Below are positions 46,111-54,557 of a stretch of 64,000 nucleotides of DNA, piece after piece. The notes beneath the pieces are model-generated. The model had not been told where the DNA came from. It worked only from the letters and a program-made list of their open reading frames with translations, and searched no databases. Source of the stretch: Rhizobium aethiopicum (lineage in GTDB: Bacteria > Pseudomonadota > Alphaproteobacteria > Rhizobiales > Rhizobiaceae); contig NZ_FMAJ01000003.1 of NCBI RefSeq assembly GCF_900094625.1, forward strand, positions 310,001-374,000, written 5' to 3'. The position numbers and the translations under genes were made by a program. How positions within the stretch are numbered: the stretch's first letter is position 1; every line of letters begins with the position of its first letter.

Positions 46111-47160
46111 ATGCGGACGACACGACATCTGGTGGCGCTGCTGCTTGCAGCCGCCCTCACGCCGTCACCGGTCTTTGCGGCCGGCGCGCCCTGCTATCGC
46201 GGCGTCAACCTTTCCGGCGGCGAATATGGCGAGCGCGGCGCCATCTACGGCACGAACTACATCTATCCGAGCGAGCAGACGATCCGCTATTTCGCCGAAA
46301 AGGGCATGACGATCATCAGGCTGCCCTTCCGCTGGGAGCGGCTGCAGCCGGCGCTCGGCGGGCGGCTCGACGACGATGAAATCAAGCGGATCAAGGAAAC
46401 CGTCGGCCTGATCCGAAAGCAGGGCATGGCCGTTCTGCTCGACCCGCATAATTTCGGCTATTACGACAAGACGCAGGTCGGCACGGCGCCGGCGACGGAC
46501 GCCGCATTCGCCGACTTCTGGGCAAGGCTCGCGGTCGAATTCGCCAATCAGGACGGCGTTCTCTTCGGCCTGATGAACGAACCGTATGACATCAAGGCGA
46601 CAGATTGGCTCGATGCCGCCAACGCGGCGATCCGCGCCATCCGCGCCGTCGGCGCACGCAACCTCATCCTCGTACCGGGAACTTCCTGGAGCGGCGCTCA
46701 CAGTTGGGAAAAGGATGTGATCGGCGGTGCCAACGGCACGGTAATGCTCGGCGTGCGCGATCCGCTCGACTTCTACGCCTACGAGGTCCACCAATATCTT
46801 GACGTCGATTCGTCGGGAACCCATCCCACCTGCGAAGGCGCCGCCGCGGCGGTCAAGGCGATCGCCGGCGTCACCGCCTGGCTGAAACGTAACAATAAAC
46901 GCGGCTTTCTCGGCGAATTCGGCGCCTCCACCGAGAAGGACTGCATGAGCGGGCTGACCGAGATCTACGCCACCATGTCCGACAACAGCGACGTCTGGCT
47001 CGGCTGGTCCTACTGGGCGGCGGGCGAATGGTGGCCGGCGGACGAACCTTTCAACGTGCAGCCGCACAAGGGCACCGAGCGACCGCAGATGCGGCTGCTT
47101 GCCGCCTCGGCGAAAGCCGATGCCGACGCCTGCACCGCCGTCAAGCCCGCGAGGAACTGA
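46111..47160 (+). CDS. Secreted glycoside hydrolase family 5 protein
   Basis: A 349-residue protein with a signal peptide (about residues 1-24, ending FAAGA). It has a GH5 TIM barrel: RLPFRWERLQP, the acid/base Glu in LMNEPYD, the His-Tyr strand EVHQYLD and the nucleophile Glu in FLGEFGAS. These are beta-glycanases, often beta-1,4. The start at 46111 has GAGGAT upstream. Next to a polymerase and co-polymerase it may trim the exopolysaccharide chain rather than attack plant cellulose. Confidence 0.92.
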   Translation: MRTTRHLVALLLAAALTPSPVFAAGAPCYRGVNLSGGEYGERGAIYGTNYIYPSEQTIRYFAEKGMTIIRLPFRWERLQPALGGRLDDDEIKRIKETVGLIRKQGMAVLLDPHNFGYYDKTQVGTAPATDAAFADFWARLAVEFANQDGVLFGLMNEPYDIKATDWLDAANAAIRAIRAVGARNLILVPGTSWSGAHSWEKDVIGGANGTVMLGVRDPLDFYAYEVHQYLDVDSSGTHPTCEGAAAAVKAIAGVTAWLKRNNKRGFLGEFGASTEKDCMSGLTEIYATMSDNSDVWLGWSYWAAGEWWPADEPFNVQPHKGTERPQMRLLAASAKADADACTAVKPARN

Positions 47161-47162
47161 GC

Positions 47163-48443
47163 GTGGCAGCCGTCGATCAGAATGCAGCGACTTTCACTGT
47201 GGCCGGCAACCGGCCCGATGCGGCCGCAGGGACATCACGCGTCGACCATCCCGTGCTCTGGCTCGGCCTGCTCTCGGTGCTCTATAACGGCGTTCTCGCC
47301 TTCATCAACCATAACATCATGCCGCTTTCGATGACGCACGTCGCTGCCAGCGAAGGCCTGATCCTGGCAAGCGCCATCATCTATATCCTCCACAAGGGGA
47401 TCTACGAGACGGATCTGCCGTCCTTCCTGTTCCTGCTGTTCACGCTTGTGGTGACCATCTATGTCAGCGTGCTGAACCGCGTGCCGTTCGTCGACCATTT
47501 CCGCAACGTGCTGATCATCTTCTGCTTTACTGGGCTCGGCGGCTGGAGCAACGAGAAAACGATGAAGCTTGCCTTTCGCTGGGCGAGCCTGACGGTGCTG
47601 ATCTTCCTGATCTTCGAGATCATCAGCGTGCCTTTCTATGTCAGCATCGTGCATCCGTCCGATTATTTCGCCAATACGCGCGGACTGCTGCCGCTCAGCT
47701 ACAACAAGACAGGCCTGTTTCAGAACGCGCTCGGTTTTCCCGAGCGCTTCTCCTTCGGCATTATCGACCATCGCTCCTCCTCGATCTTCCTCGAACAGGT
47801 GTCGCTTGCCAATTTCTGCGGCGTGATCGCGATCTACCTGATTTCCATGTGGGAAAGATTGGGGCGCTGGGACCGGCTGCTCTTCATCAGCACGGCGGTG
47901 CTGATCCTGGTGACGAACGATACGCGCACGATGCTGATTTTCTGTTTTGCCTGCATCGTCGGCTATTTCGTCTTCCCGAAGATCCCGAGGAATTTCAATC
48001 TGGCGCTGATGCCGTTGATCGTCGCCGCAGGTTTCGTCGTCTATACCCTCAAACCCAATGCTACGGGCGACAATTTCACCGGCCGCATCAACCTGACGAT
48101 GAAGAAGATCATGGAGCTCGATCCTCTCGCCGTCCTCGGGCTGTCGGTCGACAGGGTCGCCGAGTTCGCCGACAGCGGCTACGTCTACCTGATCTACGCG
48201 GCGACGATCTTCGGCGTCGTCGCCCTCTGGCTGTTCGTCTGCCTCTTCCCCGCCGGACGCACGGCAGCGCAGCGGCGTTGCGCCCATTCACTTTCTCTTT
48301 TCATTTTTCTGAATATGATGATCGGGGGCACCGCGGTCTTTTCGATGAAGATTGCCGGTCTCTTGTGGTTCGTCGTCGGATATATGCGCTTCCACGACAG
48401 CCCGCGCATCCGACAGGGGCGTGCGGCAGATGTACTGAGTTGA
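47163..48443 (+). CDS. Wzy/O-antigen-ligase-like membrane protein
   Basis: A 426-residue protein with about ten membrane segments and a large soluble loop around residues 180-230 (GFPERFSFGIIDHRSSSIFLEQVS). The layout and the loop fit Wzy/WaaL-type polysaccharide polymerases, which join repeat units at the periplasmic face. It starts at GTG only 2 bases after the GH5 stop, with AGGA inside the GH5 end. Sequence similarity was weak by eye; topology and context carry the call. Confidence 0.75.
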   Translation: MAAVDQNAATFTVAGNRPDAAAGTSRVDHPVLWLGLLSVLYNGVLAFINHNIMPLSMTHVAASEGLILASAIIYILHKGIYETDLPSFLFLLFTLVVTIYVSVLNRVPFVDHFRNVLIIFCFTGLGGWSNEKTMKLAFRWASLTVLIFLIFEIISVPFYVSIVHPSDYFANTRGLLPLSYNKTGLFQNALGFPERFSFGIIDHRSSSIFLEQVSLANFCGVIAIYLISMWERLGRWDRLLFISTAVLILVTNDTRTMLIFCFACIVGYFVFPKIPRNFNLALMPLIVAAGFVVYTLKPNATGDNFTGRINLTMKKIMELDPLAVLGLSVDRVAEFADSGYVYLIYAATIFGVVALWLFVCLFPAGRTAAQRRCAHSLSLFIFLNMMIGGTAVFSMKIAGLLWFVVGYMRFHDSPRIRQGRAADVLS

Positions 48444-48498
48444 CCGCAGCGGCACGGTGGAAACGGCGATCGCGCGAGCCCGAGGAGCAAGACATCAG

Positions 48499-49515
48499 AT
48501 GCTTGTCCAGCTTCAATATCTGCGCGCCGTTGCGGCGCTGATGGTCGTTTATTTCCATGCGATATTGCAGCTTGCCAAGGTCAATCCCGCCAGCGACGCC
48601 ACGGCTTTTCTTTATGGTGAAACTGGCGTCGACATCTTCTTCGTGCTCAGCGGTTTCGTGATGTGGCTGACGACGAGCGGGCGCGCGATCAGCCCCATCG
48701 ATTTCGCCCGTCGCCGCATCAGAAGGATCGTCCCGCTCTATTGGCTGGCAACGCTGTTTTCGGCTGCCGTGGCGCTGCTGGCCCCTTCACTGCTGAAATC
48801 GACGGTGTTCGATCTGCCGCATCTCATCGCCTCGCTATTCTTCCTGCCATGGGCCAATCCCGCCGATCCCAGCACGATCACTCCGGTGGTCATTCCGGGC
48901 TGGACGCTGAATTACGAAATGTTCTTCTACTTCGTCTTCGCGCTGCTGCTGCCGCTCTCGGAGGTCCGGCGGATTCCAGCGATGTTTGCCGTCTTTGCTG
49001 CAATCCTTATTGCCTGCCGGCTGCTGCCGGAAACGGCGGCCACCCGCTTCTACGGTGAACCGATCATGCTGGAGTTTCTCGCCGGCACCGTACTCGGCTG
49101 GCTTTACGGGCAGAAGCTTCTTCTGCCGAATGGCTGGGCCTGGGCCGCGCTGGCGATCGGCTTTGCGTTCCTCCTCGTCAACGAAGCGCTGATGCCGCCG
49201 GAGAGCCGGTTCTACGCCTGGGGCATCCCGGCGATCTTTATCATCTACGGCGCAGTCTCCATCGACTGTTCCCGACTGCCGGTTCTGGGATGGCTGAACT
49301 ACCTCGGCGACTGCTCCTACAGCATCTATATCACCCACGCCTTCACGCTCGCCTTCCTGAGGGTGGTTTCGGACCGCCTGCCGATCGACATCCTGCAGCA
49401 GCCGGTGCTCTTCGTGATTTTGTCGCTGGTGCTTTCGTCGATCGGCGGCGCATTCGTCCATGAAATCACCACGCCGCGCCGGAAGGTGGCAGTGGCAGAC
49501 CGGCCGCCGGCCTAG
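48499..49515 (+). CDS. OafA-type membrane acyltransferase
   Basis: A 338-residue Acyl_transf_3 protein with about ten membrane segments, QYLRAVAALMVVYFHAIL at the N-terminus (the catalytic His) and SGFVMWLTTSGR and RRRIRRIVPLYWLATL following. These proteins O-acylate surface sugars, for example acetyl groups on exopolysaccharide. GAGGAG lies before the ATG at 48499. Last gene of the GH5-polymerase-acyltransferase group. Confidence 0.92.
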   Translation: MLVQLQYLRAVAALMVVYFHAILQLAKVNPASDATAFLYGETGVDIFFVLSGFVMWLTTSGRAISPIDFARRRIRRIVPLYWLATLFSAAVALLAPSLLKSTVFDLPHLIASLFFLPWANPADPSTITPVVIPGWTLNYEMFFYFVFALLLPLSEVRRIPAMFAVFAAILIACRLLPETAATRFYGEPIMLEFLAGTVLGWLYGQKLLLPNGWAWAALAIGFAFLLVNEALMPPESRFYAWGIPAIFIIYGAVSIDCSRLPVLGWLNYLGDCSYSIYITHAFTLAFLRVVSDRLPIDILQQPVLFVILSLVLSSIGGAFVHEITTPRRKVAVADRPPA

Positions 49516-49812
49516 ATCTTGAGATTCATCACATCCTTGGTTTCCCGCCTCTCGATGTCGCAAATTGCTCATCAGCTTTCAGGGACATGCTCTAATTTCC
49601 CTCACTGAAGGCGAGAATACACATGCAGGCGGCGCTGGCGGCACAGCGTTTCGAGCAACTTCTCCTAAGCTGATGCGGCGATGAGAGAACTTGCAGGAAC
49701 GTGATGGTTTATCTTGCAATTTGTCGCATAAATGAAAGTGCGCCGGCCTATTCGCGGCTCGGGCTTTGATCTAAGCACGGGCTGCGGCCTCCAAGAGGGA
49801 AGAGGGAGAGAC
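49516..49812. other. Gap upstream of purU, nothing definite
   Basis: The 297-base region contains a 16-codon frame (49623-49673) and purU's promoter, but I see no known riboswitch, tRNA or strong hairpin. Confidence 0.4.
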
Positions 49813-50697
49813 ATGAAAAGCTATGTATTGACGGTATCCTGCAAGTCGACGCGCGGCATCGTCGCGGCGATTTCGAGCTATCTGGCCGAAAAGGGCTGCA
49901 ACATCATCGACAGCTCGCAGTTCGACGATCTCGATACCGGCAGGTTCTTCATGCGCGTCTCTTTCATTTCGGAAGAGGGCCTGTCGGGCGCCGCGATCAG
50001 CGCCGGTTTTTCCGCCGTCGCCGCGCCTTTCGAGATGGAGTACGAATTCCACGACAGCGAGAGCCGCATGAAGGTGCTGTTGATGGTGTCGCGCTTCGGC
50101 CATTGTCTCAACGACCTCCTCTACCGCTGGAAGATCGGGGCGCTACCGATCGACATCGTCGGCGTCGTCTCCAACCATTTCGATTACCAGAAGGTCGTCG
50201 TCAATCATGACATCCCCTTCCACCACATCAAGGTGACGAAGGAGAACAAGCCGCAGGCCGAAGCACAGCTCGTCGACCTCGTCGAGCAGACCGGCACCGA
50301 GCTGATCGTGCTCGCCCGCTACATGCAGGTTCTCTCCGACCAGCTCTGCAAGCAGATGTCCGGCAAGATCATCAACATCCACCATTCCTTCCTGCCGAGC
50401 TTCAAGGGCGCCAACCCCTACAAGCAGGCCTACCAGCGCGGCGTCAAGCTGATCGGCGCGACCGCCCATTACGTCACCGCCGATCTCGACGAAGGTCCGA
50501 TCATCGAGCAGGATACGGCGCGCATCACCCATGCCCAGTCGCCCGACGATTATGTCTCGATCGGCCGCGACGTCGAAAGCCAGGTGCTGGCCCGGGCCAT
50601 CCACGCCCATATCCATCACCGCACCTTCATCAACGGCAACCGCACCGTCGTCTTCCCGGCAAGCCCAGGAAGCTACGCCTCCGAACGCATGGGGTGA
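49813..50697 (+). CDS. purU: Formyltetrahydrofolate deformylase
   Basis: A 294-residue protein: N-terminal ACT-like domain (YVLTVSCKSTRGIVAAISSYLAEKGCNIID) and C-terminal formyl-transferase fold with VGVVSNHFDY, catalytic IINIHHSFLPSFKGANPY and the Asp in DLDEGPIIEQD. It releases formate from 10-formyl-THF, balancing one-carbon pools. ATG 49813 has GGGAGAG upstream. Confidence 0.96.
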   Translation: MKSYVLTVSCKSTRGIVAAISSYLAEKGCNIIDSSQFDDLDTGRFFMRVSFISEEGLSGAAISAGFSAVAAPFEMEYEFHDSESRMKVLLMVSRFGHCLNDLLYRWKIGALPIDIVGVVSNHFDYQKVVVNHDIPFHHIKVTKENKPQAEAQLVDLVEQTGTELIVLARYMQVLSDQLCKQMSGKIINIHHSFLPSFKGANPYKQAYQRGVKLIGATAHYVTADLDEGPIIEQDTARITHAQSPDDYVSIGRDVESQVLARAIHAHIHHRTFINGNRTVVFPASPGSYASERMG

Positions 50698-50818
50698 GGC
50701 CGGTCGAGACCGCGCGTCTCTTTTGCTGGCAAACGACAATCTCCCGTTGCCTGCCAGCAGCAAGTATTTGATTATCTCGCTCAACGGGTAATCGAATCAT
50801 GCTGCGGCAGGGGGTGTC

Positions 50819-53758
50819 ATGACCGACGAGGCGCTTGTGGATCGCATGGCGCTGTCGCGTCCTGACGTCACCATTGCTGAGGCGGAAGAGATTCTTCTTG
50901 CCCATTACAGCCTGTCCGGCACGCTCACCGAACTCGGCAGCCAGCAGGATCGGAACTACCGCATCGACAGCGATCGCGGCCGATACGTCCTGAAGATCTG
51001 CCATGCCGCCTATGAGACGCGCGAGCTGGAAGCGCAGAACGCGGCGCTCCAATACCTCAAGCGCCGAGAGGATGCGCCACGCGTTCCAACGGTGATTGCC
51101 ACGAATGACGGGCGGGAGATCGTCGTCCTTACCGTGCGCGGACGGGGCTACCAGGTCCGGCTGCTGGAATTTCTGGAAGGTCAGGGGCTGACGGAAATGA
51201 AATATCTGGCGCCGGCTTGCGTCGCGGCGCTCGGGGCGCTCTGCGCGAGGCTGGCGCAGGCGCTCGCCAATTTTGACCATCCGGGCCTCGACCGCAGCCT
51301 GCAGTGGGATTTGAGACGCGCCGGACCTGTCGCCGTACAGCTACTTTCCGCCATCACCGACAGCGCCGCCCGTGACCGGATCGCCAAAACCATGGTGATG
51401 GCCGTTCGCCGCATCCAGCCCCTGGCGCCGTCGCTTCGGCTCCAGGCCGTCCATCACGATGTCACCGGCGACAACGTCGTCGGCCATCGCGACGCCCATG
51501 GCCGCACGATCCCCGACGGGGTGATCGATTTCGGCGACATCATTCGCGGCTGGCTGGTCGGCGACTTGGCCGTCACCTGCGCTTCGCTGCTGCATCAGGC
51601 GAATGGCGATCCCTTTCATATCCTGCCCGCCGTCACCGCCTATCAGGCGATCTATCCGCTGAGCGACGAGGAACTGAAGGCGCTCTGGCCGTTGATCGTT
51701 GCCCGCGCGGTCATTCTCGTCGCCAGCAGCGAGCAGCAGATGTCGATCGATCCGGACAACGACTATGTCCGCGGCAATCTCGACCGAGAGCGGGCAATCT
51801 TCGATACGGCAATGTCCGTTCCTTTCGAACTCATGGAAACGGCGATCCTCAAGGCGGTCGGCGCAGATGTCGCCGCACCGCTGACGTCAGGATGGCTGCC
51901 CTTGCTGCCCGACATCGATGCCGCCGCGATCGCCTATGTCGATCTCGGCGTGCGCAGTGCGCATTTTTCTGCCGGCAACTGGCTGAACGCCGATATGGAC
52001 TGGCGGCTGCTTGCCCGGGCTGCAACCGAAAACGGCACTGCGGCGACGCGCTATGGCGAATATCGGCTTTCCCGCGCCGCCCTTGGAAGCACTGCGGGAC
52101 AGGCGACCTTCGCCCTGCATGTCGACATATGCCTTGCCGCAGGAAGCGCGGTCGCGGCGCCCTTTGCCGGCCGTATCGGCTGGAAGGACCAGCATCTGAC
52201 GCTCGCCGGCGAAACCATGACCCTGCACCTTGACGGGCTCGACCCTTCGATCGAGGGCGGGGTCGAGGACGGCGCCGTGCTTGCCGCCGGCGATCCGCTT
52301 GGTTCGGTTTTTGGTGAAGCGTCTTCGCTCGGCGGGCTGCGCCTCCAGCTCTGCAGCGTCGCGGGTCTTGAACCGCCGCTCTTTGCCACACCGCGCGAGG
52401 CAGCGGCCTGGTCGGCGCTCTGCCCTTCGCCTTCGCCGCTTCTCAGCCCGGGAGCCGGTGCGCCGCAAGCCGAGACTGCCGAACTGCTCGTCCGGCGGAA
52501 GGCCCATCTCGCCAGCGCCCAGAAGAACTATTATGCCGCGCCGCCGCAGATCGAACGCGGCTGGAGGGAGCATCTGTTCGATGTCGAGGGCCGCGCCTAT
52601 CTCGACATGGTCAACAATGTCACCATTCTCGGCCACGGCCATCCCAGGCTGGCGGCGGAAATCAGCGCCCAATGGCTGCGGCTCAATACGAATTCACGCT
52701 TCCACTATGCGGCAATCGCGAAATATTCCGAACACCTCGCGGCGCTCGCGCCTGATGGCCTCGACGCGGTCTTCCTCGTCAACAGCGGCTCTGAGGCCAA
52801 TGATCTGGCGATACGCCTGGCGCAAGCCCATAGCGGCGCGCGCAACATGCTCTGCCTGCTCGAAGCCTATCATGGGTGGTCGGCGGCGAGCGACGCCGTC
52901 TCCACTTCGATCGCCGACAATCCGCTGGCGCTGACGACCCGGCCGGGCTGGGTGCATGCGGCCGTTTCGCCGAATACCTATCGCGGCGCCTTTCGCGGAC
53001 CCGATACCGCGGCGAACTATCTGGCCGCCGTCACGCCTATGCTCGAGGCAATCGACGCCGGCGGCGAAGGCCTTGCCGGCTTTATCTGCGAATCGGTCTA
53101 CGGCAATGCCGGTGGCATTCCGTTGCCGGAAGGGTATCTGAAGGAGATCTATGCCGAGGTGCACGCCCGCGGCGGGCTCTGCATCGCCGACGAGGTGCAG
53201 GTCGGTTTCGGCCGGCTCGGCCATTATTTCTGGGGCTTCGAACAGCAAGGGGTCGTGCCCGATATCATCACCATCGCCAAAGGCATGGGCAATGGCCATC
53301 CGCTCGGCGCCGTCATTACCAGACGGGAGATTGCGCAGTCGCTGGAGAAGCAAGGGCCCTTCTTCTCCTCGACCGGCGGCAGCCCGGTCAGCTGCGTCGT
53401 CGGCATGACGGTGCTCGACATCATGGCCGACGAGAAGCTGCAGGAAAATGCCCGCACGGTCGGCGATCATCTGAAGGCGCGGCTTGCCGCGCTGATCGAC
53501 CGGCACCCGATCGCCGGCGCCGTCCACGGCATGGGTCTCTATCTCGGCCTGGAGTTCGTCCGCGACAGAACGACGCTGGAGCCGGCGACGGAAGAGACGG
53601 CGGCGATCTGCGACCGGCTTCTCGACCTCGGCATCATCATGCAGCCGACCGGCGATCACCAAAACGTGCTGAAGATCAAACCGCCGCTCTGCCTCAGCAT
53701 CGAAAGCGCGGATTTCTTCGCCGACATGCTGGAAAAGGTGCTCCAAGAAGGCTGGTGA
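50819..53758 (+). CDS. Fusion of APH kinase, M23-like domain and class III aminotransferase (phospho-lyase type)
   Basis: A 979-residue three-domain protein. Residues 25-345 are an aminoglycoside-phosphotransferase-fold kinase with VHHDVTGDNV (catalytic Asp at about 214) and GVIDFGDI (metal Asp). Residues about 425-515 look like an M23 fold (AAPFAGRIGW) with its metal ligands mostly lost. Residues 555-979 are a class III PLP aminotransferase with NSGSEAN, ADEVQVGFGR and PLP Lys821 in TIAKGMGNGHP. Human hydroxylysine kinase and the phospho-lyases for phosphoethanolamine and phosphohydroxylysine are separate relatives of the ends; the fusion probably phosphorylates an amino alcohol, then eliminates ammonia and phosphate. 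Confidence 0.85.
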   Translation: MTDEALVDRMALSRPDVTIAEAEEILLAHYSLSGTLTELGSQQDRNYRIDSDRGRYVLKICHAAYETRELEAQNAALQYLKRREDAPRVPTVIATNDGREIVVLTVRGRGYQVRLLEFLEGQGLTEMKYLAPACVAALGALCARLAQALANFDHPGLDRSLQWDLRRAGPVAVQLLSAITDSAARDRIAKTMVMAVRRIQPLAPSLRLQAVHHDVTGDNVVGHRDAHGRTIPDGVIDFGDIIRGWLVGDLAVTCASLLHQANGDPFHILPAVTAYQAIYPLSDEELKALWPLIVARAVILVASSEQQMSIDPDNDYVRGNLDRERAIFDTAMSVPFELMETAILKAVGADVAAPLTSGWLPLLPDIDAAAIAYVDLGVRSAHFSAGNWLNADMDWRLLARAATENGTAATRYGEYRLSRAALGSTAGQATFALHVDICLAAGSAVAAPFAGRIGWKDQHLTLAGETMTLHLDGLDPSIEGGVEDGAVLAAGDPLGSVFGEASSLGGLRLQLCSVAGLEPPLFATPREAAAWSALCPSPSPLLSPGAGAPQAETAELLVRRKAHLASAQKNYYAAPPQIERGWREHLFDVEGRAYLDMVNNVTILGHGHPRLAAEISAQWLRLNTNSRFHYAAIAKYSEHLAALAPDGLDAVFLVNSGSEANDLAIRLAQAHSGARNMLCLLEAYHGWSAASDAVSTSIADNPLALTTRPGWVHAAVSPNTYRGAFRGPDTAANYLAAVTPMLEAIDAGGEGLAGFICESVYGNAGGIPLPEGYLKEIYAEVHARGGLCIADEVQVGFGRLGHYFWGFEQQGVVPDIITIAKGMGNGHPLGAVITRREIAQSLEKQGPFFSSTGGSPVSCVVGMTVLDIMADEKLQENARTVGDHLKARLAALIDRHPIAGAVHGMGLYLGLEFVRDRTTLEPATEETAAICDRLLDLGIIMQPTGDHQNVLKIKPPLCLSIESADFFADMLEKVLQEGW

Positions 53759-54105
53759 TCCATGCATTTGGCGCGTTAACCAAATCGATCATTTCGAGGC
53801 ATTTCGATTTTTGATCCTGCGGCCCATTGCCGGAATCAGACAGACTTCCTATGTCTGCTGCGGCGATCGAACAGTTTCGATTCTGTCATGCGAATTTTAA
53901 GAAGAGCTGATATGTTTCTTTCTGTAAGTTCGACCGGGATGGAATGATTTTTTTCGGATCGTCGATATTTTGACACGTTTCGGAATATGTTTCTGACAGG
54001 CTGTCAGGTAATCTCTACTAAGTTAGTAGATATTGAATGCAGCCATCATCGGCCCCGGGCTGTTCCGGGCCCCCTCGAGCGCAACGCCAACGAAAGGAAC
54101 GAGGC
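53759..54105. other. AT-richer regulatory gap before the small-ORF locus
   Basis: The 347-base gap is less GC-rich than its surroundings. It contains no gene, but two adjacent perfect palindromes over a possible promoter (separate entry) and a G/C hairpin (about 54038-54062, GGCCCCGG/CCGGGCC with a bulge) in the presumed leader. Confidence 0.55.
53993..54030 (+). promoter_or_regulatory. Two tandem palindromes over a predicted promoter
   Basis: CTGACAG-G-CTGTCAG at 53993-54007 and TCTACTAA-G-TTAGTAGA at 54014-54030 are both perfect. CTGACA (53993-53998) and TACTAA (54016-54021) sit 17 bases apart, so each palindrome would cover one promoter element of the small-ORF locus. No known regulator consensus was recognised. 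Confidence 0.55.
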
Positions 54106-54201
54106 ATGATAGACATCGATATTCTCGCCACTCTCCTTGGGCGACCTGTGCTTGGCAATGACCGTCCGGGCGCCCTCTCCCGCCCGAACTGTCGAATGTG
54201 A
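54106..54201 (+). CDS. Candidate 31-residue small protein or leader peptide
   Basis: A 31-codon frame beginning ATGATAGACATCGAT with AAAGGAACGAGG upstream. It encodes MIDIDILATLLGRPVLGND followed by a Pro/Arg-rich tail ending NCRM. It lies downstream of the double palindrome and 77 bases before the 64-residue gene, on the same strand. It may be a real small protein or a regulatory leader peptide. Nothing but position and ribosome site supports it. Confidence 0.4.
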   Translation: MIDIDILATLLGRPVLGNDRPGALSRPNCRM

Positions 54202-54278
54202 CGTTCGTCCTCCTTTCAACGGTATCAGACAAGTCAATTCGCCATGGCTGCGCATGCCGCGCGGCAGGAGTTCTATCT

Positions 54279-54473
54279 ATGAAGAAGCAAGTTATCGAAT
54301 ATGCCGGCGTTCCCGTTGGCATCGTTATCCCCGACGAAGACCGGCTGAAGTTCATCGCCGTGAAATTCCATGTCCACGACCTCGACGAGCAGCGTTTCGG
54401 CTCGCCCGACGAGGTACGGCTGGCCATTCACGACCTGATGACCCGCCGTCATCCAAAGCCGCTTCATGCCTGA
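54279..54473 (+). CDS. 64-residue hypothetical protein
   Basis: Small soluble protein starting KKQVIEYAGVPVGIVIPDEDRLKFIAVKFHVHDLDEQRF and ending RRHPKPLHA; looks like a compact alpha/beta protein. ATG 54279 has GGAG 10 bases upstream. It is followed by a strong terminator. No family recognised; the isolated position behind two palindromes suggests a regulated stand-alone gene. Confidence 0.7.
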   Translation: MKKQVIEYAGVPVGIVIPDEDRLKFIAVKFHVHDLDEQRFGSPDEVRLAIHDLMTRRHPKPLHA

Positions 54474-54514
54474 CGGCATGCGGCCGCTATCGACTTTCGC
54501 AGCCATTCTGATGT

Positions 54515-54549
54515 GACCGGTCCTGCCAAAAGGGCCGGTCTTGTTTTTT
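54515..54549 (+). terminator. Rho-independent terminator of the small-ORF locus
   Basis: GACCGGTCC (54515-54523) and GGGCCGGTC (54532-54540) make a 9-bp stem with one G-U pair, followed by TTGTTTTTT. Confidence 0.9.
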
Positions 54550-54557
54550 GAGGGCAA

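Noticed and set aside
49516..49812. Glycine riboswitch or small gene upstream of purU
   Set aside because: No recognisable riboswitch core, and the 16-codon frame at 49623 has only a weak ribosome site.
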